Position numbers and translations under genes: made by a program | Notes under the pieces: generated by a model | Told to the model about the DNA's origin: nothing | What the model saw: the letters and a program-made list of their open reading frames with translations, nothing else | Database searches by the model: none | Part shown: piece by piece, positions 51,490-61,352 of the stretch | How positions within the stretch are numbered: the first letter of the stretch is position 1 | Layout: every line of letters begins with the position of its first letter | Origin: JAHEJN01 sp963787285 | Lineage (GTDB): Bacteria > Actinomycetota > Acidimicrobiia > Acidimicrobiales > JAHEJN01 | Reading direction: 5' to 3' | Assembly: GCA_963787285.1 (NCBI GenBank) | Contig: CAWBCM010000012.1 | Span: 101,181-165,180 of the forward strand | DNA length: 64,000 nt

Positions 51490-52074
51490 ATGGGAACCCG
51501 CGATCGAGTGCTCGTTGCCGCGACCGAGGCGTTCGGTACGCGGGGCTACGACGCCACGTCGCTCGACGCCCTCGCTCGCGAGCTCGGGGTGCGCAAGCAG
51601 ACGGTGCTCTACCACTTCGGCTCGAAGGAGCTGCTGCTGCATGCGGTGGTCGAGCAGGCGGCGATCGAGTTGGGCGACGTGCTCGAGGAGGCGCTGCGCC
51701 ACGCCGATCCGGCCCTCGGGAACGTCGACGCCTGCGTGCGGGCGATCTTTCGCCTCGCCATTCGTCGACCCGAACTACTGGGAATCGTGCGTGAGCTCGG
51801 TCGGCTGGGCGACCCGTGGGTCGGTCGCATGGTGGAGGTGCTCGATCCGCTGGTGAAGCGGGCCACCGACTTCCTCGAAGCGGAGATGGAGGCCGGTCGC
51901 ATGCGGCGCAGCGACCCGAAGCTGTTGCTGGTGTCGGTGTACTCGACGGTGATGGGAGTGGCCACCGAGGCCGAGGTGCTGCGGGCCGTCGGGATCGAAC
52001 CGACGCTTCGCACCACGGCCCGGCGCCGGCGCGAACTGCTGAGTTTCCTGCACTCGGCCCTGGCGCCGACCTAG
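51490..52074 (+). CDS. TetR-family transcriptional regulator
   Basis: 194 residues. The N-terminal HTH (RDRVLVAATEAFGTRGYDAT, LDALARELGVRKQTVLYHFG, SKELLLHAV) is classic TetR; the C-terminal ligand domain is helical. The ATG at 51490 follows TAGGCT by seven bases; a GCGGAG is also present, so leaderless or weak SD initiation are both possible. Divergent from the acyl-CoA reductase operon with two palindromes between them, so it most likely represses that operon in response to an acyl compound. Confidence 0.9.
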   Translation: MGTRDRVLVAATEAFGTRGYDATSLDALARELGVRKQTVLYHFGSKELLLHAVVEQAAIELGDVLEEALRHADPALGNVDACVRAIFRLAIRRPELLGIVRELGRLGDPWVGRMVEVLDPLVKRATDFLEAEMEAGRMRRSDPKLLLVSVYSTVMGVATEAEVLRAVGIEPTLRTTARRRRELLSFLHSALAPT

Positions 52075-52094
52075 TCGCCGTTCACTCCGGCATG

Positions 52095-53171
52095 TCAGCG
52101 GGCGGTGCTTCGATGGACGCGGCGTCGCTCGTCTCGGCGCAGGGCCAGGTCGACGAGGCGGTCGATCAGCTCGCCGTAGTCGATGCCGGTGGCCCCCCAC
52201 ATCTTCGGGTACATCGAGATGGGCGTGAACCCCGGCATCGTGTTGATCTCGTTGAGCAGCGGGCCGCGACCGGTTGCCTCGTAGAAGAAGTCGACGCGGG
52301 CCAGACCCTCGCAGCGCATGACCGAATAGGCCATCACGGCCAGCGACCGGATCTGTTCGGCGACGGCCTCGGGTAGATCGGCGGGCACCTGCGTCTCGGC
52401 CATGCCGTCGAGGTACTTGTCGTCGTAGCTGTAGAACTCGGCGGCGGGGAGCACCTCGCCGGGCACCGAGGCGTGCGGTTCGCGGTTGCCGAGTACGCCC
52501 ACCTCGATCTCGCGGCCGACGATGCATTCCTCCGCCACGATCCACTCGTCGAACGTGGCGGCCAGCTCGACGGCGGCGACGACCTCTTCGTGGGTCCTCG
52601 CCTTCGACACGCCGACCGAAGAGCCGAGATTGGCGGGCTTCACGAACAGCGGTACGCCGAGCAGGTCGATGAGGCGGTCGGGAAGCTGCCCGGTGATGTC
52701 GTCGGCGTGGAAGCCGTGGTAGTTGGCCTGGGGAATGCCGTGGTGGGCGGCAAGACGTTTGCTCACGATCTTGTCCATGCACATGGCCGATGCGAGCACG
52801 CCCGAGCCCACATAGGGCACACCGGCGAGCTCGAGCAGCCCCTGGATGGTGCCGTCCTCGCCCATGGGCCCGTGCAGCACGGGGAAGACGACGGTCGGCA
52901 CGTCGTCGTCGACGGTGGCGAGGGTGGCCTGGGGTTCGACGGCGGTGCCGGCGGCGGTGAGATGGTCGGGCAGCTCCGCGGGACCGGCGGCCAGGGCGGC
53001 GATCGCCTGGTCGGAACGCAGCCACGCCCCGTCGCGGGTGATGCCGATGGGGACGATCTCGTAGCGGTCGGGGTCGGCGGCGGCCACGATGTGGCGGGCC
53101 GAGACGCACGACACGTCGTGTTCGGCCGACTGTCCGCCGAACAACACCACCAGACGGGTCCGCTTGGCCAT
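52095..53171 (-). CDS. ddl: D-alanine--D-alanine ligase
   Basis: 358 residues, usual length. The ATP-grasp motifs include GPMGEDGTIQGLLELAGVPYV, CMDKIVSKRLAAHHGIP, PLFVKPANLGSSVGVSKA, a VGREIEVGVLGN strand and the metal site ARVDFFYEATGRGPLLNEINTMPGF with TPISMYPKMW. Makes the D-Ala-D-Ala dipeptide for peptidoglycan. The ATG sits six bases after TACGGT. Divergent from murF, the ligase that uses its product. Confidence 0.95.
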   Translation of the reverse strand: MAKRTRLVVLFGGQSAEHDVSCVSARHIVAAADPDRYEIVPIGITRDGAWLRSDQAIAALAAGPAELPDHLTAAGTAVEPQATLATVDDDVPTVVFPVLHGPMGEDGTIQGLLELAGVPYVGSGVLASAMCMDKIVSKRLAAHHGIPQANYHGFHADDITGQLPDRLIDLLGVPLFVKPANLGSSVGVSKARTHEEVVAAVELAATFDEWIVAEECIVGREIEVGVLGNREPHASVPGEVLPAAEFYSYDDKYLDGMAETQVPADLPEAVAEQIRSLAVMAYSVMRCEGLARVDFFYEATGRGPLLNEINTMPGFTPISMYPKMWGATGIDYGELIDRLVDLALRRDERRRVHRSTAR

Positions 53172-53177
53172 GGCCGC

Positions 53178-53183
53178 ACCGTA
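53178..53183 (-). promoter_or_regulatory. Putative -10 hexamer of ddl
   Basis: TACGGT, six bases before the ATG at 53171. Confidence 0.45.
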
Positions 53184-53222
53184 GACGGCACCGCTGCGCC
53201 GGTGGTGCCATGTCCCCGCTCT

Positions 53223-53273
53223 CGAAATCCCCAGGCTTACATGCGGTGAGCGCGACCCAACATGGGGATTTCG
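53223..53273. repeat. Inverted repeat between ddl and murF
   Basis: CGAAATCCCCA (53223-53233) and TGGGGATTTCG (53263-53273) are perfect 11-bp arms around a 29-base centre. It shares the CGAAAT/ATTTCG ends with the hairpin at 46381-46430 but lies between divergent, not convergent, genes. Confidence 0.6.
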
Positions 53274-53296
53274 GGTGGGGGTGCGAGAATGGGGGG

Positions 53297-54595
53297 GTGA
53301 AGCTGCGTCTGGCCGACATCGCTGCCGCTGTCGGCGGGCGCCTGGTGGGTGACGACGTCGTGATCGACGGAGTCTCCATCGACTCTCGCTCGATCGGCGC
53401 CGGGGAGCTGTTCGTGCCGGTCGTGGCCGAGCGAGATGGCCACGACTTCATCGCCGGGGCCCTCGACGGTGGCGCTGCCGCCTACCTCAGCTCGGGGGCC
53501 GAGCCGGTCGATGCCCCTCATGTCCTGGTCGACGACACGGCCAAGGCCCTCCCGGCGATGGCCGAAGCGGTGCGACCGGCGCTCGGCTCTCGCGTGATCG
53601 CCATCACGGGAAGCGTGGGCAAGACGTCGACCAAGGACCTCGTCACCGCTGCGCTGTCGGCCGGCCTGCGCACCCACGCCAGCTACCGCAGCTTCAACAA
53701 CGAGCTCGGCGTGCCACTCACCCTGTTGAACGCGCCCGACGGTGTGGAGGCCGTCGTGGTGGAGATGGGCGCGCGCGGCCTCGGCCACATCCGTGAGCTG
53801 TGCCGGTTCGTGCAGCCCACGATCGGCGTGGTCACGCGCGTCGGTGCGGCCCACACCGAGCTGTTCGGGTCCGTCGATGCCGTGGCCGAGGGCAAAGGTG
53901 AGCTCGTCGAGGCTCTGCCCGAGTGGGGCTGGGCCGTGCTGAATGCCGACGACCCGCTCGTTGCCGCGATGGCCGAACGCTGTACCTGCGACGTGATCGG
54001 CTACGGCTTGGAGCGAGGCGACGTGCGGGCCGAGGCGGTAGCGCTCGACGACGAGCTGCGTCCGTCGTTCACCGCCCGCACGCCGTGGGGCGACCAGCAC
54101 GTACGACTTCGGGTGGCCGGAATGCAGAACGTGTCCAACGCGCTCGCCGCCATCGCAGTGGGGGTGGCGTGCGGTCTCGACCTGCCCACTCTCGCAGAGG
54201 GGCTCGCGCGTGCCGAGATGTCGCCGTGGCGGATGGACGTGCACCGTGGCGCCTCGGGCGCACTGGTGATCAACGACGCCTACAACGCCAACCCCATGTC
54301 GATCGAGGCGGCGTTGCGGTCGTTGGCCGCGGTCGACGCCGACCGTCGCGTCGCCGTGCTCGGCGTCATGGCCGAGCTCGGCGACGAACACGACGCCGGC
54401 CATCGAGCCATGAGCGAGCTGGCGGCGGAGCTCGGCATCGAGGTGATGGCCTTCGACGAGGCGGCCTACGGGGGCGACGTCTACACCAGTCACGACGACG
54501 TGCTCACCGCGCTCGGTGAGTTGGGCCGACGCGACGCGGTGTTGGTCAAGGGCAGCCGGGTGGCGGGCCTCGAAGAGCTCGCCCGGCGACTCTGA
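53297..54595 (+). CDS. murF: UDP-MurNAc-tripeptide D-alanyl-D-alanine ligase
   Basis: 432 residues. Mur-ligase ATP loop ITGSVGKTSTKDLV near residue 100, then SFNNELGVPLTLL, EMGARGLGHI and the C-terminal VINDAYNANPMSIEAALRSL. GTG at 53297 follows a G-rich AATGGGGG; the longer open frame crosses the inverted repeat and has no similarity. Adds D-Ala-D-Ala to the muropeptide. Next to ddl but divergent from it, and outside the usual mur cluster. Confidence 0.95.
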   Translation: MKLRLADIAAAVGGRLVGDDVVIDGVSIDSRSIGAGELFVPVVAERDGHDFIAGALDGGAAAYLSSGAEPVDAPHVLVDDTAKALPAMAEAVRPALGSRVIAITGSVGKTSTKDLVTAALSAGLRTHASYRSFNNELGVPLTLLNAPDGVEAVVVEMGARGLGHIRELCRFVQPTIGVVTRVGAAHTELFGSVDAVAEGKGELVEALPEWGWAVLNADDPLVAAMAERCTCDVIGYGLERGDVRAEAVALDDELRPSFTARTPWGDQHVRLRVAGMQNVSNALAAIAVGVACGLDLPTLAEGLARAEMSPWRMDVHRGASGALVINDAYNANPMSIEAALRSLAAVDADRRVAVLGVMAELGDEHDAGHRAMSELAAELGIEVMAFDEAAYGGDVYTSHDDVLTALGELGRRDAVLVKGSRVAGLEELARRL

Positions 54596-54605
54596 CCCCG
54601 CCGAC

Positions 54606-54929
54606 TCAGTCGTCGGTCTCGGTCGGCAGCTCGTCGGGTGGCAGTGGCCGGTTGCTCACCTGGTAGACGGCGAGCTGTTCGGCATCGCAAGTGGGGCACA
54701 GATAGAGCCGCCGCATCGAGCTCATCGACAGCTGCGTACCCCGGCTCTTCTCGACGATGGCCTGGAACGCCACCCGCACGTCGTCGGTTCCACAGGTGGG
54801 GCAACGCGGCGTGAGATCGCGCTCCCACTCGGTGCCACAGGCCTCGCAAGTGACGACGATCGTGCCGTCACGGGGTGCGCCGACGAGCTCGTCTTCCTCC
54901 CCGCAGCGCGGGCAGCGCAGGTCATCCAC
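54606..54929 (-). CDS. Zinc-ribbon protein
   Basis: 107 residues with three CxxC-type knuckles: LRCPRCGEED, VTCEACGTEWERDL and PRCPTCGTDD, plus LYLCPTCDAEQ. The arrangement suggests two zinc ribbons. No family name recognised. Ends 10 bp from murF on the opposite strand. Possibly a nucleic-acid or protein adaptor. Confidence 0.7.
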   Translation of the reverse strand: MDDLRCPRCGEEDELVGAPRDGTIVVTCEACGTEWERDLTPRCPTCGTDDVRVAFQAIVEKSRGTQLSMSSMRRLYLCPTCDAEQLAVYQVSNRPLPPDELPTETDD

Positions 54930-54994
54930 GCCCCGACTGTAGTGACCTGGGCCCTGCGCCGATCCCGACCGCTCGCGCTACGATGCCTGCTCCC

Positions 54995-55068
54995 GGACCG
55001 TTAGCTCAGTTGGCTAGAGCGTTCGCTTCACACGCGAGAGGTCACTGGTTCGAGTCCAGTACGGTCCA
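54995..55068 (+). tRNA. tRNA-Val (anticodon CAC)
   Basis: Acceptor GGACCGT pairs with ACGGTCC; D-arm AGCTCAGTTGGCTAGAGC; anticodon stem TTCGC/GCGAG encloses TT-CAC-AC; T-arm GGTTCGAGTCC. Discriminator A; CCA is not fully encoded. The sulfotransferase gene ends 10 bp downstream on the other strand. Confidence 0.95.
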
Positions 55069-55077
55069 CCGTCCGGG

Positions 55078-56097
55078 CTACTCGGTGGTCCTGTTGCCCA
55101 CCATCTGTTCGTATCGTCGCATCATCACTGCGGCCAGCTCGAACACGTGCAGTGATTCCTCGGCCACTTCGTCCTCGAGCGGGGAAATCGACGCCGGTAG
55201 GCGGTCGAGGGTGGCGTAGGCCTCGGGGAACAGGTCGGCGCGGCCGAAGTACGTCTGGGCGAGCTCGGCATTGCGGTCGCGATAGTGCTCGAGGACGTCG
55301 CGGGCGAGGTCTCGGGTGAGGGGCTGGAACGGCTCCCCGAACCAGCCCTTGGTGATCGGAACCTGCCGGGCCTGATTTCCGAGGGCGACCCGGACGTCGG
55401 GATCGAGGTGGCCGACGTGGAACGCCATGCGCCGCAGGCCCTCGAGCACGAGTCGGCTGACACGCGACGCATTGATCGGAGCCGGGACCACCGCCCCCTC
55501 GCTCGTCCCGAACCATCGCCCGAAGAACGCAGGGATGTTGGTGGCGGAGTCGTACAGCAACGGGACGACCGCCTGGTCGCCGAACACCTGTCGCCACGGC
55601 GCGAGCAGGATGGCGAAGTCGGCCAGAGAGGCCTCCCGTGCCATGCGGTTGCGCACGAAGACCGGAAACGGTTCCGTGGTGCCCAGCATCCCGATCAACT
55701 GCACCCAGAGACTGCGGAGCAGTTCGTCGGGCCGCCGCAGGTGCACCGCGACGGTCACGTCGTGGTGACCGAGTAGATCGGCGAGGCGTTCGATGTCGGC
55801 CTCGACGAGCACCGGGAACATCTCAGCGCTGAGAATCCCGTGGCCTCCCCTGTCGTCGATCTGGTCGAGGAGGTCGCACAGCCGGTCGGTCCGAAGTCTC
55901 CCCCGAAGCGGTGTTGCCGCTGCGAGGTGAACGTCGGTGAGGCCGTCGACGAGACCGTTGTGGTTGTTCCGGCCGTCGTCGGGAACGGGATAGCACCAGC
56001 CGCGCTCGGCCAACCACGGCCGGTTGAGTACCAGCGTCTCTTGGAGAGCGGTGGTACCGGTCTTGGCCAGCCCTATGTGGAGGACGACGTCGGTCAC
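55078..56097 (-). CDS. Sulfotransferase-like protein
   Basis: 339 residues. The N-terminal LHIGLAKTGTTALQETL matches the 5'-phosphosulfate-binding loop of PAPS-dependent sulfotransferases, and VAVHLRRPDELLRSLWVQLI fits the 3'-phosphate site (R...S). The remainder is helical. GTG at 56097. It sits directly after tRNA-Val with no obvious partner gene, so the acceptor is unknown (lipid, sugar or protein). Confidence 0.75.
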   Translation of the reverse strand: MTDVVLHIGLAKTGTTALQETLVLNRPWLAERGWCYPVPDDGRNNHNGLVDGLTDVHLAAATPLRGRLRTDRLCDLLDQIDDRGGHGILSAEMFPVLVEADIERLADLLGHHDVTVAVHLRRPDELLRSLWVQLIGMLGTTEPFPVFVRNRMAREASLADFAILLAPWRQVFGDQAVVPLLYDSATNIPAFFGRWFGTSEGAVVPAPINASRVSRLVLEGLRRMAFHVGHLDPDVRVALGNQARQVPITKGWFGEPFQPLTRDLARDVLEHYRDRNAELAQTYFGRADLFPEAYATLDRLPASISPLEDEVAEESLHVFELAAVMMRRYEQMVGNRTTE

Positions 56098-56166
56098 ACC
56101 CCAAGGATGCCAGTGCGGTCACCCCCGGTGCTCACCCCCGCGCCGCGGCGGCCGATGGGAGGAGCA

Positions 56167-57399
56167 ATGACCGCCGAACGGCTCCGCCGGCTCATCACCC
56201 GACTGACCACGCCACGGGCTGTCGTCGTCGCGCTCGCGGGGGTCGCCATGGGTCTCGGGGTGTGGGTCGGCGGCGCCGACGGCTCTGGCGATCAACAGGC
56301 AGCCGACGTGGTGGTGGCTGCACCCGGTGGTGAAGCGTCGGACGAGCAGGAAGCTGCGCCGACCCCGAGCCCCACTCCGACGGCCACCGCCACGCCGTCT
56401 CCGACCCCTGCGCCCACCCCCTGGAGGGTCACCTTTCCCACCCCCACCCCCACACCGACACCCCGCGCGGCTGCTCCGGCGCCGCCCCAGGTCTACGTCG
56501 GGGTGGTGGCCAAGCTCGGACTCGACCAGATCGTCGCCGAGGCGGCGGCCCCGGCGCCGCCCGCCGTTCCGGCCGGGACCAACCCGCTCACCGGCGTGCC
56601 GGCCACCGGTTCGATCGGTCGGGCTGCGATGTTGGTGAAGCTCGACAACGTGGCCGTGGCTCGACCCCAGGAAGGGGTGGGCTCGGCCGAGATCGTGTAC
56701 GAGGAGATGGTCGAGGGTGGGCTGACCCGACTGGCGGCGGTGTTCCTCGAACGAGGCACGGGCCTCGGCCCGGTGCGCTCGGGGCGCACCACCGACATCG
56801 GACTGGCGGCCAACCTCAACACTCCGCTGTTCGCATACTCCGGGGCCAATACGCCCACCGAGGCCCTGTTGGCCACGGCCGCCATCGTGAACCGGGGCCC
56901 CGCTCGCGCGGCGTACCACCGGTCGGGCTCTCGACGGGCGCCTCACGATCTCATGACCGACGCCGGATCGATACGCAGCGGCACCGGGGGAGTGGCGCCG
57001 CCCACCATGTTCGTCTTCACGACCGACCCGCCCGCCGGGGGCACGCCGACGCCCTCCTTCAGCGTCGGATTCCCGGCCACGTCGGTCACCTGGTCGTGGG
57101 ACGGCACCGGATGGCTTCGGTCACAGGACGGCGCTTCCCACCTCGACGCCCTCTCGGGTGCGCAGGTGCGAGCCACGACGGTGATCGTGCAGCGCACTCG
57201 CTACATCGACTCGGGGCTCGGCACGCCCGAAGGGGTCACCGTGGGCACCGGCGCAGCCACCGTCTACACCAACGGCGTCGCCGTGGCTGCCACCTGGACC
57301 CGCCCGTCGTTGCGGTCGGTCACGACCTACACCGACGCGGCCGGCGCCCACATACCCGTCCGCCCGGGCAACACGTGGATCGAGCTGCTGCCCGAATAG
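56167..57399 (+). CDS. DUF3048 (YerB-like) exported protein
   Basis: 410 residues. One N-terminal helix (VVVALAGVAMGLGVWVGGAD) is followed by a long Pro/Thr-rich linker (APTPSPTPTATATPSPTPAP) and a DUF3048 domain: NPLTGVPATGSIGRAAMLVK, RPQEGVGSAEIVYEEMVEGG, RFLAVF-type LAAVFLERG and GPVRSGRTTDI. ATG at 56167 follows GGAGG closely; an upstream ATG lacks it. Family function is not known; members are often lipoproteins, but no lipobox Cys is seen here. Confidence 0.8.
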   Translation: MTAERLRRLITRLTTPRAVVVALAGVAMGLGVWVGGADGSGDQQAADVVVAAPGGEASDEQEAAPTPSPTPTATATPSPTPAPTPWRVTFPTPTPTPTPRAAAPAPPQVYVGVVAKLGLDQIVAEAAAPAPPAVPAGTNPLTGVPATGSIGRAAMLVKLDNVAVARPQEGVGSAEIVYEEMVEGGLTRLAAVFLERGTGLGPVRSGRTTDIGLAANLNTPLFAYSGANTPTEALLATAAIVNRGPARAAYHRSGSRRAPHDLMTDAGSIRSGTGGVAPPTMFVFTTDPPAGGTPTPSFSVGFPATSVTWSWDGTGWLRSQDGASHLDALSGAQVRATTVIVQRTRYIDSGLGTPEGVTVGTGAATVYTNGVAVAATWTRPSLRSVTTYTDAAGAHIPVRPGNTWIELLPE

Positions 57400-57483
57400 C
57401 CGGCGCCACCATCGGTGGCCACCTCCGATGACCTAGGGCCCTACCCTGCCGTTCTCTGCGGTGCGACGGTCAGCGTGGAGGTG

Positions 57484-59584
57484 ATGGTCATGGCGGCGGC
57501 ACGGCATGGTCTCTCGGCACGAGCCCGGGCGGGTGCCTGTGCCGCGCTGTTGGCCCTCGGTTCGGCGACGTGCTCGTCGGATGCCCCCACCGTCACCGCA
57601 GATCCGGCGATCACTCCCGCAACCGTCGACGAAACGGCCGACATCGCGCCATCGACCACCGAGGTGCCCGTCGCGCCGCCCGAACTGGGCCCGACCGACG
57701 TGGCGGTGTCGACCCGTCTGCCCGTACTCGACATCGAGTGGACGACGGCCGAGCTCGATCTGCCGGAAACCGCCTCGGGCGCCTGGCTCTCGAGGGTCGT
57801 CGTCGACGGCGACGCGATCACCGCGTTCGCCACCGCCTGGGACGCGGGCAGCCGACAGACAGTTCACACGTTCCGCTCGGCCGACGGCGTCGACTGGACC
57901 CACTCCGAAATGCAGTTGCCGACGGGTCAGTCCATGAACAACATCGCTCTCGTCGGCGATCGTTTCGTCGGGTTCGGCAACAGCTGGGGCACCGCCGGTG
58001 CCGCCCCGCTGCTCTGGTTCGCCGACGACGCCGACCGATGGGACGCCATCGATCTCGCCTCGACGGGGCTCGACCTCACCGACACCTACGTTCTCTCCGT
58101 GGCCGGCAATCGCTCGGGCATGGTGATCGGCGCCAGCCGGGAACACTTCGAGTCGACCACCACCATCGCCTTCGAGACCGGCGGCTACCGGTTCGAGCAG
58201 AACGACCATGACGGCAGCTACGTCCTCAGCGACGTGGCGACGGGAAGGATCGTCAGCAGCGGGTACCTGGCCGACCTGTTCCCCTCGGGCGAGGAAGGCC
58301 AGACGATCTACGCCGACGACTCGAGAGGCGTGCTCACCGTGGTGCCGTGGGACGTGTGGTCCGAGATGTACCCGGACTTCTCCCCACTGCCGATCCCGGC
58401 CGACATCGACCCACAGGGCTCCGTCCTGGAGCCGATCGAATGGGACGGGTATCGGATCGTCGTCGACGAGGCGAACGGCTGGTTCGAGGTGAGCGACGCG
58501 TCCAGCGGTGTGGTCCTGACGTCGGGTGCTCTGGACGATCTGTACCGAGGGCCGGCACCGAGCTTCACTCGATGCCGCAACCGGCGAGGTCGTGGCGCAG
58601 TTCAGCTGGCAGGAATGGGATCAGCACATCGGTGACGCCTACGCCGCACTCCAGGACGTGCACGCTCCTCACCAATCCGAACAGATCGTCCTGTACTCGC
58701 CCGATGGCCGGCAGTGGTCCGAACAGGTGTTGACGACCGACGAGAACGTCCACCTCGAATCAGTGCTGAGTGTGGGTGGTCGATTCGTGGCGACCCTCGT
58801 CGAGCATCAGGACTACGGCTCGACCCGGAGGGCGTACGTGTCGCCCGACGGCATCACCTGGACCGAACACGATGTCGCTCCGACCGACTCGATGGGGTCG
58901 ATCGCCTTCGACGAAACCGGCGCGATCGCCTTGTCGTTCGCGGACGGGAGCACGGCGGTCGTCACGACCGACGACGGTCTGACGTGGACGACGGATCTGT
59001 CGGTGCTGCCTCACGACGCCGAGCGGATGCTGTGGCTGCGACAGGTGGCCATCGGCGACGGGGGAGCGGCGGCATTGGCCACGATCGATCCACCGGTGGA
59101 CTCCGGTGCCCTCATGATCACCGTGGGATCTCGCACGGCCCGCTTCGGCGTCGACGGGTCGGCGCTGGAGATCACCGACGACACGTCGGCCGAGATCTTG
59201 CTGAAGCTCGGCTGGGACGAGTGGTCACAGGCGATCGAGGCCGGCGCACCCACCTACGCCACCTACGCAGACGAAGCGACCACCTTCTGGTCGGCCGACG
59301 GCACCGAGCTGATGACCATCAGCGACGACGACGCCTACCGGGCCTTCGAGCAGCAGGGTCGGCAGTACGAGGCGGGCATCGACCACGTGCTCTTCGTGAA
59401 GCGCGATGGTCAGTGGCACGAGGTGGCCCTGCCCGATGTCGACGGAGGTTCGCCCGATCAGCTCGCCATCGGGACCGACACGATCGTGGTGGGTCTGGTT
59501 TGGTACACCGAGGACTTCGAAGGACCCCCGCCCGCGTCGCCCCCTCGCCTGGAGCTGCTCGTCGGCCGCCTGTCGGCGCCCTGA
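57484..59584 (+). CDS. Exported protein with BNR/beta-propeller-like repeats, frameshifted
   Basis: About 700 residues after repair. The N-terminal ARAGACAALLALGSATCSSD is signal-peptide-like with a possible but poor lipobox Cys. A Thr/Pro-rich spacer is followed by repeated Asp/Trp motifs of beta-propeller type (FRSADGVDWTHSEM; YSPDGRQWSEQV; VSPDGITWTEHDV; TTDDGLTWTTDL). Near 58561-58566 one extra T breaks the frame; removal joins GPAPS to SLDAATGEVVAQFSWQEWD. ATG 57484 follows GGAGG; ATG 57490 is equally possible. No named family recognised. Probably extracellular or anchored. Confidence 0.65.
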
Positions 59585-59605
59585 GTGGGTGAGCTCCCCG
59601 ACGCC

Positions 59606-61283
59606 TCAGCGCAGGGGCGGACGACCGGTGGAGACGAAGTGGTCCGACTCGACGGCGTTGCGCGCCGCGAACCGCTCCAGCCGGGGCGCGGCCAGGAACC
59701 GGGCCGTCGCCGCGAGCGGTATCGACGTTCCGATGGCCGCGGCTTCCTCGCCGGCGGCCCGGGCCATCTTGATCAGATGGGCCTGCACGATGAACGAACC
59801 GGCGTGGTCATACAGCGAGGCCTCGGCCATCGCCCGCGTGACCGACGATGGGTCACCGATCGAGAGCTGCGCCGATGGCGGCCGCCTCGTCACGACGGAG
59901 GATCGCCTCGCCCAGGCTCAGGTCGCCGGGGGCGCCCTCGATCGGCGGGGCCACCCGGTTGCGACGCTCGCCGCGGCCGGTGTCGTGGGCCAACCACACG
60001 GTGAACAGCGCCAGGCGGGCTGCTGCCGGTGACGGATGGAGTGTCCACGCCCATCGTGCGGCGCGGGCGTAGGTGAGGCCGTGGGTGATGTCGAGCCAGC
60101 CGAAGGGGTCGTCGAGGCGGAGCTCGAGATCGAGATCGTGACGCAGGAGTCGCTGCGACACGGTCAGCGACACCGCATCGAGCAAGCCGGTGACGCCGGC
60201 GCCTTCGGCCGCGAAACGGGCAGCGGCGCCGATGGGCGCCTCGGACGAGTCGAGCAATTCGGCCACCATCGCGTCCCGTGCCGCTTCGTCGCGCCGGTTC
60301 CCTCCGGCGGCAACCGCATCGAGGTCGACACCGGCGAGCTCGGTCATGGCCTTCTTCATGTAGGGCAGGGTGTCCTCGCGCGTTCCCCAAGCGAGCGTCG
60401 CGGCGAGGTGGGGGAGGAGGTGCTCGGCCTCGGCGTGGTCGACCTGGCCGAGGAGCTCGAAGGCCTTCTGCGTGTAGATCGCGCCGTGACCGTAGTCGTA
60501 GTGGTGCCGGCTCACCGCCTCGATGAAATCGGCGGCCAGTTCGGTGAGTGGTCGACCCGAACGAAGGTCGGCCACCACCCGGGCCATGGCGGCGCGGTGA
60601 TCCTCGGTCTCGATCGCCGCAACCAGATCGACCGACCCATCGGGTTCGGGTACCGGTCGAGACGGATAGGCGCGGGTCTCCTCGGCGATGCCGCTCAGGG
60701 CCTGCGTCACGGCCGTCTTGGCCAGGTCGCCACCGAGCTCGGCCGCCAGGATCAGACAATCGGCCGACGCGGCCATCTCGTGGCCGAGGCCCCACTCGTT
60801 GCGGGGAGCGCCGAGCTTCACCGCCTCCCAGATGACCTCGGTGGGGGAGACACCCGTGGCCATCAGACGCAAAGCGTCGCGCGCCACCTGACCCCGGTAG
60901 TCCTTCTCGATCCCGCTGCGCAGGCTCGGCCACAGCACCGCCCGCCGCTCGTCGATCGTGGGCTCGACCACCGTGACGATCACGTCGTCGTCGATGACCT
61001 CGACGCCGTGGCACGGCACATCCTCCTCGCCGATGACACAAACGCCGTCGCTCACGCGGTACTTCCAGTTGTGCCATTGGCAGGTCAACAGCTCACCGTC
61101 GAGGGCACCGGTGACCAGTCCGTACCCTTGATGGGGGCACGCGTTGTCCAGGGCGTGGACACCCGATGGCGTGTGCACCACGACGATGCGTCGCTCGCCT
61201 ACCCTGGCCAGCTTCATCGATCCGACGGGCAGATCGGTGGCCTTGGCCACGGTCGCCCGGGTCGATCGGCCGGCGGTGCTCAT
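59606..61283 (-). CDS. Rieske [2Fe-2S] protein with a long uncharacterised helical C-terminus, frameshifted
   Basis: About 559 residues after repair. The N-terminal Rieske site is complete: ACPHQGYG then TCQWHNWKY (C-x-H...C-x2-H). The remaining ~450 residues are mostly helical, with MAASADCLILAAELGG and HHYDYGHGAIYTQKAFELLG, and do not look like a Rieske oxygenase catalytic domain. One extra base near 59866-59872 ends the literal frame at 59853; removal joins AAAIGA to AQLSIGDPSSVTRAMAEASL and extends to 59606. ATG at 61283. Divergent from an Fe-S-type regulator. Electron-transfer role inferred only from the Rieske site. Confidence 0.75.
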
Positions 61284-61308
61284 GGCTCCATGATTCGAGC
61301 GCCTACTG

Positions 61309-61345
61309 AATTAGTCAAGACATTTATTGCGTTAATTGCTACGGT
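61309..61345. promoter_or_regulatory. Operator-like inverted repeat and -10 between Rieske and regulator genes
   Basis: AATTAGTCAA and TTGCGTTAATT form an imperfect AT-rich inverted repeat (61309-61337). TACGGT (61340-61345) lies seven bases before the regulator ATG. Suits autoregulation and control of the divergent Rieske gene. Confidence 0.5.
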
Positions 61346-61352
61346 TTGTACC

